The translations under genes were made by a program, and so were the position numbers. From Micropterix aruncella (Eukaryota; Arthropoda; Insecta; Lepidoptera; Micropterigidae), in contig OX155964.1 of the NCBI GenBank assembly GCA_944548615.1, positions 10,354,925-10,418,924 of the forward strand: a stretch of DNA of 64,000 nucleotides, written 5' to 3'. The notes below the pieces were generated by a model. It saw nothing but the letters and a program-made list of their open reading frames with translations. It did not search any database and was not told where the DNA came from. Of the stretch, positions 56,090-64,000 are shown piece by piece; position 1 is the stretch's first letter; the number at the start of each line of letters is the position of its first letter.

Positions 56090-56740
56090 ATAATAATAAA
56101 CTCTTTGTTTGCACTTAATTAGTATACAAAAAAGCGAGCTTATTGCCACATGGCAATGTCTTACAACTAACCTAAACACAGTGGTACATGCGCGCATTGT
56201 GAAAATAAAGATTATTACACAACATACAGACAATTGGAAGAATTTAAAACTAATATTGCCCGAGGAGAGGAAATTGAGAGAGGAAGAGGAGAGAAAGGGA
56301 AGAACTGGTTACTTCTTAGTAATGTAGTAATCCTCAAGGTGAGTCTTAAACGATGGTAAAGAATGCGAGTTTCGTATATTTGCTGGGAGATCGTTCCAGA
56401 GTCTTGCACCATGGACACAGAAAGAATAGGAATAGAAATCACTATTATGACTCGGAATTTTTAATAAACTGTCAGAGGCTGACCGAAGTACGGGATCGTG
56501 GGAACTCAGTGGTTCAAAAAGCTCGTGGAGATAGGATGGTGTTAATGGGGAGAGAACACGATATAGGAGAGCAAGTATATGAACATTTCTTCTTTGGCGT
56601 ACTGGCAACCACTTTAACTGTGCCCTATAGTCGGACACGTGATCACACTTACGTAGACCGAAGATGAATCGTATGCATACATTTTGCAAACATATATATC
56701 GTCGCTCTATGAAAGAACTCTTATACGCCAACAAGCAAAC
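56090..56740 (-). pseudogene. CR1-like LINE, RT C-terminus plus 3' UTR
   Basis: The minus frame 56734-56309 (141 codons, no stop) contains RYICLQNVCIRFIFGLRKCD, HVSDYRAQLKWLPVRQRRN, VHILALLYRVL, LFEPLSSHDPVLRSASD, FYSYSFCVHGARLWNDLP, ANIRNSHSLPSFKTHLEDYY. This is the C-terminal region after the RT thumb in CR1/Jockey-type proteins, normally near the end of ORF2. The 3' UTR follows to 56090 with the family tail (GGCAATAAGCTCGC, then TTATTATTATTAT, read on the minus strand). The 5' end is truncated, so there is no RT activity. The open frame suggests a relatively recent insertion. Confidence 0.85.
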
Positions 56741-57130
56741 TTTTCAGCGCATGAAAAAATCTAAACCACTACGTTCATGGGATGTCTTTCACACGTAATG
56801 AGTGTAATTCATCTATGTATGATTTTCCTTTCTTTATACCACCATAACTTCTGAACGCTTTAACCGTTTCACAAGTATGTGGTATTGTTAGAATCGATAT
56901 GTCATCCCGATTGTCATAGGACACCTGCCCAAATATTAAATAAGTAATGTATGAATGTCCAAATGTCATAAATAAATTAACACAAATAAATCGTTTTTAG
57001 TGTCAAATGAAAGGTCTGATTATGTACGTAAAAATATGTATCTACATATATGGATAAATACACAAAACACAAATATTTCAATAATATACCGTAATAAAAA
57101 ATAGTTATAAATACAATAGTTCATTTTCTG
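56741..57130 (+). repeat. Dispersed repeat, copy (TGTCCAAATGTC family)
   Basis: 56820-57020: CACCATAACTTCTGAACGCT, TATGTGGTATTGTTAGAATC, GAATGTCCAAATGTC, TAGTGTCAAATGAAAGGTCT; matches 36690-36890 in the same orientation. Flanks are AT-rich. Confidence 0.6.
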
Positions 57131-57699
57131 TAACGGCAGTCATGTTTATTATTCTTTTTATTATATTTACTTGTTAAAATTGTGTAAATGGGACTAAATT
57201 TAAAAACATATTAGTTTACTGTACTGACGATTAACACTGTTAAGGAATCAAGTAGTTTGCGACGAATTACTAAGCACGTAATATGTATCACCTGATAAAA
57301 TTATCAAATGCCTACGAGATGCCACTGCAATGAGAATTACAAGACAAGTAAGCAATTTAAGGAAGATTTTATACCAATAGCAATCAACAACGCAAATTCG
57401 ATTTTTTGGCGGCGTATAGTTTCACATATAGATCGACGATATCCTTAATTACAAATTGTGAATATGTGTCTTTCCATTAAATAAATTATGTGAGAAGGGA
57501 TGGCAAAGAGTCTCATCAAGGGTTGCGGCAGTGAAAAGTGGAAAATGAAACTTTTCAGACAGGCTTATGAAAAAAGGCTATTCGTTAAAAAAAGGGGCTG
57601 AGAGGTAGATAAATGGTTTCACAATATGCGCAACCTATGGTTTGTAATCTGAAAATCAAGACGGAATCCTAGTTATATAATGACTGCTAATTCAATTTC
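57131..57699. other. AT-rich intergenic DNA
   Basis: No feature supported. Confidence 0.3.
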
Positions 57700-58030
57700 A
57701 TAGTGGCAGTGGACGAGGGAAGAAGGTTCATCTTCGGTCTACGTAAGTATGATCACGTGTCAGATTAGCGGTTGGCCGTACGCCAAAGGAGAAATGTTCA
57801 TATACTTGCTCTCCTATATCGTGTACTCTCCTAAACAACTTCGTCATTATCTCCTCGACCTTTTCGAACCATTAAGTTCTCACGGTCTCGTACTTCGGTC
57901 AGCCTCTGACGATTTACTAAAAACTCCTTGTCATAATACTGATTTCTACTCCTACTCTTTCTGTGTCCATGGTGCAAGACTCTGGAACGATCTCCCAGCA
58001 AATATACGAAAATCGCCTTCGTTAGAATGA
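57700..58030 (+). pseudogene. CR1-like LINE RT C-terminal remnant
   Basis: Same family as 56309-56734. It encodes RRFIFGLRKYDHVSD, a stop (TAG), RLAVRQRRNVHILALLYRVL, a frameshift, then LFEPLSSHGLVLRSASDDLL, NTDFYSYSFCVHGARLWNDL and PANIRKSPS. It ends abruptly at 58030 without the family tail, unlike the 56 kb and 30 kb copies. Non-functional. Confidence 0.8.
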
Positions 58031-58149
58031 TTCGCCTAAGAGAGTAACTCGCCTAACAAAAATCGGTTGGGCCACACTAAGACTTTCCCGACAAGTAGAC
58101 AACCCCCCCTCCCGATAGTAAATGTGTTCGATTAAAATCGCGAATGTAC

Positions 58150-58257
58150 TTCAAAGATTTTTATAGTCTTTTAGTATTTTTGTAGTATTTTAGTACTATA
58201 TTTGTAGTAATTTGTGGCATTAAAATGGTATTTTTCCAATATTATGTAGTATACATT
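58150..58257 (+). repeat. TAGTATTTT repeat, third copy
   Basis: TTTTTGTAGTATTTTAGTAC, GTGGCATTAAAATGGTATTT; homologous to 42548-42655 and 43167-43272. Confidence 0.55.
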
Positions 58258-58542
58258 CTTAAATACAGCTGAGTTTAATAATCTTCAACCAAAATTTCGC
58301 AATGTGGTTTCGGCTCAACAAGGCATATGTGTATCAAATTTCTTAAGAAAGAATTTCGAAAGTCTTTGTCCAATATTACCAGATTGAAGTATGACTAGCG
58401 CGCTCCCCTGGTGGACCGATTTCAACCAGGTACAATATTTTCATCTCTTGCTATGACCAAATGATGACTGCATGCCAAATTTCAGCTCAATCAGATCATG
58501 CGTTTGGGTGCTATCGTCGAATACACACAAAAGTGTATTCGC
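58258..58542 (-). repeat. Dispersed repeat, copy 2 (GTGTATTCCTCCACGATAGC family, inverted)
   Basis: AGTATGACTAGCGCGC, CCTGGTGGACCGATTTCAAC, ATGACTGCATGCCAAATTTC and GGGTGCTATCGTCGAATACA are the inverse of 46640-46860. Its edge is broken by the TIR element at 58548. Confidence 0.65.
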
Positions 58543-58547
58543 AGTAC

Positions 58548-59291
58548 TGCCGTCGTAAATGAAAACACAGTAACTTGAAAAAAAGACGTTTTGAGAAAAA
58601 CGCGGTCAAAGTTCAATTTGTTTTCATGAATAATGTTATCAATATAAATTATTTCTTTTTATCTTAAATGTTAAAAAATAGTTAGAACTTAAATTCTGCA
58701 TAAAAATATATATTAAATTATAATTGTTTAATTAATTAAATTAGATATTGTGTTTTAATTAAGAAAATAATTTGATAAATTTTATATTTTTAAACTATAA
58801 CACCGTAACTGAGTGGTTACTGTGTTATAGGTAAATTTTACCCATTACTGTGTTCTACCCATGTAAAATATTTTTTTTTTAAATAAATAAAAAACTGCAG
58901 GCACCTTAAACACAGTAATTGAGATACTGTGATTAATTCGTGTATTAATAAATTAACATTTACCAAAATTTTACCTAAAACCACAGTATCTAAAGAAGCC
59001 CAGTTGTAACCAAACAAAAATATTTCTTAAATGCTTATAGGCATTAAAAAAGATCACAGTAAATAATAGGTTACTGTATTTTAACTTAAAAAATTATACA
59101 TACTGTGTTTTTTATTAAAAGTATTCGGTTTTTTTTTTAAATACTGTGTTTTTATCTAAGGTATCTCGGTAACTATCCATCGACAGACAAACCGAAAAAT
59201 TTGCCTTATAGTACTCCAATTCGTGATTTTAACGAACCAAACTTGTATAAACACAGTAAATGAAGATACTGTGTTTTCATTTACGACGGCA
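58548..59291. mobile_element. TIR element with about 12 TACTGTGT/ACACAGTA words
   Basis: Termini TGCCGTCGTAAATGAAAACA, CAGTA on the left and TACTGTG, TTTTCATTTACGACGGCA on the right: about 26 bp of perfect inverted repeat. AGTAC lies directly outside both ends (58543-58547 and 59293-59297), a likely 5-bp target duplication. Inside, TACTGTG or CACAGTA words occur near 58564, 58820, 58848, 58909, 58926, 58980, 59048, 59065, 59098, 59143, 59252 and 59267 in both orientations. No ORF of note. Non-autonomous DNA transposon, superfamily not determined. Confidence 0.8.
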
Positions 59292-59319
59292 GAGTACTCC
59301 ACCTATGCCGGGAAAGAAA

Positions 59320-59555
59320 AAGTTTTACTTTTCCAAGAAGTAACTAGTTCTTTTCTTCCTCTCTCCATGCTTTCTCAATTTCCTCCCCTCGAATATTCTC
59401 GTATAGTAATTTGTATTTTATGTAAACAAACTTATTAATCTTTATTTCCGCAACGCGCGCATGTAATTAGGCTAGTTGTAATATATGTGGCAATAAGCTC
59501 GGCTTTTTGTATTTTTTTTTATTTGCGAATAGAGTTTATTATTAATATTAAAGAG
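59320..59555 (+). repeat. CR1-like LINE 3' UTR and tail
   Basis: AGTAACTAGTTCTTTTCTTC, CTCCCCTCGAATATT, GGCTAGTTGTAATATATGTG, GGCAATAAGCTCGGC, then AATAGAGTTTATTATTAATA. Matches the 3' UTR and tail of the 56 kb LINE (inverted there). No coding part remains. Confidence 0.65.
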
Positions 59556-59635
59556 ATCGGGAGGAATCGGGGCATTTCGTTGGTCGGAGATCTGGAGAGT
59601 GAGTACTGGGTATGAGATTGCTGGGCCATGGGATG

Positions 59636-60313
59636 CGGCGGTGTCGACTACAATGGGCGAATCCGACACTTCAGTCTGGTATAACGATATGTGATCGTTC
59701 TTTTAGCCGTGGGATGAGCATATGACTTGATATAATACAAATCTACTGTCTAGCTATGCCAACATGCCCGTCAGAGGCCAACGCCTTACGGCGAGGGACC
59801 GGGGAAAGGTACGAGCGGGCAGCCTCGCCCCCTGATTACCAGTTTTGGAAGGATATCTCCGTCTGGAATTAACCACCAGGATACCTCTAACCTCCCGACC
59901 GTCACAGGTTCGAAGTCGATTGCGCGATCCTCTCCCTAGTGTAGCGGTGATCGGTGTATACAGAATCTACCGCGGACCACGACATCCTTTGCCCAGCTTC
60001 CACTCAGTATCGGATAGCCGAATGGTCGTTTCAAGAGCGGCTGCCACGAGGTAAACAGCCGCCCGGTGCTATACTGTTTCCAGACTCACCCGTCTGTCAG
60101 TCGGAATGCACAATCGATTGGCTGACGCCGCACGGTGCGAAAACCGTCCAGGAGCGCCCGAAGGTTGACTCATAGGGAAAACTCCCCGGGTTTAAAGTCC
60201 TAGACGGGCTCGTACTTCTGCGTGGAGGCCGCCGGATGGGTATTGACCCGTGAGTTTGGCCGGCCCTAAACGCTATGGTTAACGGCATAACAGCAACAGG
60301 GCCCATTAGCTCC
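59636..60313 (+). mobile_element. GC-rich repeat family, copy E (diverged)
   Basis: Same order as copies A and B: TCGACTACAATGGGCGAATC, GAGGCCAACGCCTTACGGCG, CGGTGTATACAGAATCTACC, GAGCGCCCGAAGGTTGA, GGCCGCCGGATGGGTATTGA, ending GGGCCCATTAGCTCCC. It is more diverged than A-C. No target duplication found. Frames 59845-60175 and 60306-60097 are the family's non-specific frames. Confidence 0.75.
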
Positions 60314-60766
60314 CGGACTATTAGCTCTCATGAGACAATGGGACCATGGGACTATGGGACAATTTCCATATTATTATCGTTAGATTAACATTGATTTATC
60401 ATGTTTTTTTAATAAAGGAGAATGGGCATTTTTTGTATGAAATGTGTACCCAGAGTGTAACAAGTAGGAACTTATAACAATTAATTGTGCTTGTGTTAAG
60501 TACTAATAATATTAAAGTTCAACTCAATAATTCATGACGTATTAGAATTATAGACATCCTCGTATATCTGTATGATTTTGTGAACTATACCAGTTATTAA
60601 ACCTCGTTAAAGAGGGGTTTTTATGTAGAAGTAGCTGTATCTTTAAAGCAAAAGTCGTTATTTGAATCAAAAGTTTAACTTCAATATAATCGTAAAGCAA
60701 AAATCAAAAGTCCAGGATTACAGCCAGAAAGAACAAAAAATCACATGTAAACAGAAAAGATATAAA
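60314..60766. other. AT-rich intergenic DNA
   Basis: ATGGGAC words repeat four times at 60336-60362 (AATGGGACCATGGGACTATG). Nothing else supported. Confidence 0.35.
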
Positions 60767-61341
60767 ATAAATAGGATAGAAAACGAATTTACCGCGTGAA
60801 ATTTGTAGGACCCGACGTTTCGGTGACGTTGCAGCCGCCGTTGTCTAGGGTAGACTGAAGAGCTGTCAGTCCGTTGTTTTGCGGGTAGACCGCAAACCGC
60901 TGCCGCCACTGCGTAGGTTATAACGGTGGTGGGGGGCCGGGCTCGGAGCGCGGGAATTTTTAAAATCCGTCTTGCACACAACACTCACTGTATCCTGTTT
61001 TACGTCTTTGCGTTCGGCGTTCGGCGGCGGGAACATTTTAAGAAGAGGGTTCCACGTTCCGGTTCCTTAAAATGTTCCCGCCGCCGAACGCCGAACGCAA
61101 AGACGTAAAACAGGATACAGTGAGTGTTGTGTGCAAGACGGATTTTAAAAATTCCCGCGCTCCGAGCCCGGCCCCCCACCACCGTTATAACCTACGCAGT
61201 GGCGGCAGCGGTTTGCGGTCTACCCGCAAAACAACGGACTGACAGCTCTTCAGTCTACCCTAGACAACGGCGGCTGCAACGTCACCGAAACGTCGGGTCC
61301 TACAAATTTCACGCGGTAAATTCGTTTTCTATCCTATTTAT
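60767..61341. mobile_element. Fold-back MITE, long copy: perfect 2 x 276-bp palindrome
   Basis: Left arm 60767-61042 and right arm 61066-61341 are exact reverse complements by my reading, with a 23-bp loop. Each arm starts ATAAATAGGATAGAAAACGA and passes ACCGCGTGAA, ACCCGACGTTTCGG, GGGTAGACTGA, GGTAGACCGCAAACCGCTGC (shared with the 14 kb copy), then TTTAAAATCCGTCTTGCACA and GTTCGGCGGCGGGAACATTT near the centre (not in the other copies). The same proteins are therefore predicted on both strands; none is a real gene. The right flank (AATGTCAAACAACCGCGATA) is shared with other copies, so the terminus extends beyond the perfect arm on that side. Confidence 0.95.
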
Positions 61342-61985
61342 AATGTCAAACAACCGCGATAGTCTTCGATTTTATAGATATAAAATATTTTGCAATTTCA
61401 AAATACTATAACTTTTTCAGCCACGTATTTCAGCTTATCTGCTGTAGAATGAAACGTTACTTTTGTAATAAGCTTTCTTTTGCTATATGTGGCGAACCAG
61501 CTTTGCAAGTGGGCACGAAATTACCCATTCTTTTATATCAAAATCCAGCACTATTCGCAGCAATCAGTCAGCTATGAACGGGCTTCTTTTCTAGTCGTTA
61601 ATGATTTGTATGTAGGCGCGTTCCCGTTTGAAGTCCTTTCGTGTTATTGCACCTTTACTACCGAAATAAATCATCGATAACACGCCGCAGCAGCAATCAT
61701 AAGTACGTTCCTTTGGGTGTGAGTCACGACTCCACTATTTCCGACCATTTTATGTCCCGTGACCGCCATTGTTTTTCTAATTGCGTCAAGGCAAACACAG
61801 CCGCAATGACTAGGATCTCGCCATTTAAACACACCAAAGGCTGCGGGTTCGCGCACTTGCGGTTCTACCATAAATTAAACGGCTTATTTTACACGTAGTG
61901 GATATGGTGCAACGTTTGTGGCTCTACCTGCTATCGAAAGATTTCCGTAGCATTTAATACTGACGCATTAAGTTGCTAGTCAGGA
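61342..61985. other. Intergenic DNA without recognised gene
   Basis: The first 35 bp belong to the fold-back family's outer terminus. Overlapping frames at 61480-61898 have no motif. Confidence 0.35.
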
Positions 61986-61990
61986 TGCAA

Positions 61991-62582
61991 CCATTGATTA
62001 TACAGGGTATTAAATTGCTCAATGCCATAGTATGTTTTGGCAACCCTTCTACGCCAGCGACATGCAGGTGGCGCTGATAGCATTGTCCGGCGAATCTAAT
62101 AACAATTTATTTGGCCATATATAACATTGATAAGGTTTTTTATAAAGGACTGGTTGATTATAATGACCCAATAGTTTAACCAATATAACAATAATAACAA
62201 TCAATTATTAGTGCCATCTATCGCATTTCTTTATAGGCTGATTACATCACATAAATAATAAGTAGAGATATAATGCCATATATTAGCCTATCTGAACATT
62301 ATAGGTGCGTAATTATTACGTTTTAAAAACCCGTATGCCAAGTTAAAAATTGACTTCTTTATGATTTCCGTTGTAATTATATATTATTATTATTTAATTG
62401 CGATATAGAATACCTGCCAACTGCCATACCACGAACGCCGCCATATTGAACATAAAAAGGATTAATTAATGTTTGGAACTATAAGCACCATTTACACATT
62501 GCTTTTAATAAAATGTAACAAAATCGTAGCTGCCAAAATGTAGTACGGCATTGAGCAATCTAATGCCCTATATAGTCAATGG
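61991..62582 (+). mobile_element. TIR element with TGCAA target duplication
   Basis: Left end CCATTGATTATACAGGGTAT, TAAATTGCTCAATGCC, ATAGTATGTTTTGGCA; right end TGCCAAAATGTAGTACGGC, ATTGAGCAATCTAATGCCC, TATATAGTCAATGG. Arms are about 55 bp. TGCAA directly flanks both ends (61986-61990 and 62583-62587). 592 bp, no ORF. Other copies are at 2353-4143 (split by mariner) and 33020-33370 (partial). Superfamily unknown. Confidence 0.85.
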
Positions 62583-63629
62583 TGCAACGAACGAAATTTA
62601 ATTTTGTGCAGAACCACTTCTTATGATAACTCTTAGGAAATCTAAAGTGGCTTCTCATGTCGGGAAACAGGATTTTTAAATTATTTATTTAAAAATCATG
62701 ATAAGTAATAATGATAAGTACCTTATGACGAAGATAGTTAGTATGTGAATACATTTCAGTTTTAGAAAAATGCCTTAAATATTCTACTTATACTTACTAT
62801 ACTATAATGTCATTACAATGTGTATGTCTATATATACATTTGTGCGTTATGAGAAAAATAAATCGCCCAATAGAAGAAAACAAGCAAAGTAATAACCAAA
62901 AATATTATTATGTGCATATAAATTACATAAAATATAAAAGATAATCCATAAAAAAATCCCTTCAAGCCAGTTAGCCTCCTTCGGTTTTTTCTCCAAAGAT
63001 ACTGCTGTTCTTCGCTTCAGACATCGTCAGAAATTCGTTCTATGCAGCAATTTTCTATCATAGCCCAGTCAAATAAGAAATTTTAGAAAAAATAATTGGT
63101 AATAGCTTGAAATTTGGTATAGATGTTCTTTGATGCGTACTGTTAAACATACTAAAAGTCCCCTACTCTATCTGTTCAGCTCGAGCCGCTATCTTGGAAA
63201 AATGGCGCCCCGGTTCAGTTTTTCGCTTATATCTCGCTAACTTTAGCGATATCGGAATTATGCTATCTGTAAAAAATATAGCTTATAATATTCTCTACAA
63301 ATAGTGTAATGTTCATTTTTACATATCATAAATGAATAATATGAAAATAGTCTAGTCAACTGACGACTGACAATCAAGCTGAGGAATAAGTGTAACTTTT
63401 TGGATGGGAAACCCTGCCTTTTGTTATTAAAGGATCATATTTGGCAAAATTATTGTTTAGATGTTTCTGAGTGGATTTAACCCAGGGGCCATCGGTGTCC
63501 ACCGCGCGGGTGTCGGGGGGAGGGAGGGGGGGGGGAAAGTTTGATGCCGCTGAGCTTTACTTTGAGCCCTATATCTCCCAAACTATAGCACAAATCGAGT
63601 GAAATACAAATATATCCTTGTATTTTACT
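62583..63629. other. Intergenic DNA with non-coding repeat phrases
   Basis: 63180-63260 (TCTTGGAAAAATGGCGCCCC, TTTTTCGCTTATATCTCGCT) and 63560-63600 (GAGCCCTATATCTCCCAAAC) read like dispersed insect repeats. G-rich run at 63515-63536. No supported gene. Confidence 0.35.
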
Positions 63630-64000
63630 CGGTCTGGTGGTAAGCAACGACGGAATTTGGGTCCCATTCTCTTTAATTTATTCGTCGATAGCATTAGCAA
63701 GACATATACGACGTATCGTGTCTACTGTTTGTTGACGATCTAAAACTGTTTCTCAGGCATCTATATCACGCTCTCCAGGGTGATATAGATGCCAGTGCCA
63801 GATATAGCTAGAGCGTCTTCCTTAATTTCAACTTTAATGTGTCGAAATGCGCCGTGATGACGGCCGTCGTCATCATGCTCCGGGTAACTCCGTGGGGTGA
63901 CGAAAATTACCAATATCGGAGTTTGACGGCCATCTCACATATCGTGACCTCTCGCCTGAGCTGCTCGGGTTTGTAATTTTCAACCAAGTGGTTCAGCACG
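63630..64000 (+). pseudogene. LINE reverse-transcriptase remnant, cut by window end
   Basis: Plus strand, degenerate frames: RNLGPILFNLFVDSISKTY (the usual GSNLGPLLFxLFIxDI region), CLLTI-stop-NCF where LLYADDLKLF with the catalytic Asp pair would stand, DIDAS, SVFLNFNFNVSKCAVMT (the WSxxNxLxxNxSKCxVMT block) and further text with shifts to the window edge. This is the core of a non-LTR RT, probably Jockey-like. The Asp pair is lost and stops are present. The 3' part lies outside the window. Confidence 0.7.

Noticed and set aside
60718..61411. Identical 60- and 88-codon frames on both strands (starting MLCARRILKIPALRARPP)
   Set aside because: Mirror images produced by the perfect palindrome; no domain and no independent evidence of coding.

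Overview
The window looks like a gene-poor, transposon-dense stretch of an insect nuclear genome, most likely a moth or butterfly. Evidence: AT-rich intergenic DNA, frequent TAGGTA/ACCTACC-type words, a Helitron-like element with a 5' end of the kind common in Lepidoptera, several classes of decayed non-LTR retrotransposon (LINE) 3' ends, mariner and PIF/Harbinger DNA transposons, and many terminal-inverted-repeat (TIR) elements, often nested. I see no bacterial operon structure, no rRNA, no convincing tRNA and no CRISPR array. The species assignment is inference.

Layout. 1-2.3 kb: unassigned DNA, then two nested inverted-repeat elements (1049-1703). 2.35-4.14 kb: a TIR element split by a 1.2 kb mariner whose transposase is broken. 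4.4-7.3 kb: long (TA)n arrays around 2.8 nearly identical 556-bp tandem units. 7.6-10.95 kb: a LINE scrap, a fold-back element, a TTAA-flanked MITE and a hAT-like element inside another TIR element. 11.4-12.8 kb: a decayed gene of a transposon-type protein family I cannot name. 14.0-14.3 kb: a second fold-back copy. 15.2-17.4 kb: the best-preserved unit, a PIF/Harbinger transposon with a two-exon MADF-domain gene and an internally deleted, interleaved nuclease gene. 17.6-20.6 kb: a LINE reverse-transcriptase (RT) remnant, a Helitron-like element and a 5'-truncated RTE-type LINE. 21-28 kb: hairpin and palindrome families and remnants of the unnamed transposon protein. 28.8-29.65 kb: a long open frame for the C-terminal part of a LINE RT with a terminal zinc finger. 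30-42 kb: LINE tails, MITEs and dispersed repeats, including a GC-rich family (copies at 35.5, 37.7, 47.05, 51.6 and 59.6 kb). 42.7-43.2 kb: a TIR element carrying a MADF fragment. 45.3-48.5 kb: two LINE remnants, one split by the GC-rich family with a 14-bp target duplication. 48.8-49.2 kb: an unassigned ORF in AT-rich DNA. 50-62.6 kb: TTAA-bounded and other MITEs, three CR1-like LINE 3' pieces, a 744-bp element dense in TACTGTGT words, and a perfect 2 x 276-bp palindrome. 63.6-64 kb: a LINE RT remnant running off the end.

How the parts work together. Only the Harbinger unit resembles a two-gene functional system, in which the MADF protein and the nuclease would normally cooperate; here the nuclease lacks part of its catalytic core. 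No host protein-coding gene is firmly identified. The exon-like frame in the 556-bp tandem units and the ORF at 48822-49163 are the only candidates for host coding sequence, and both are weak.
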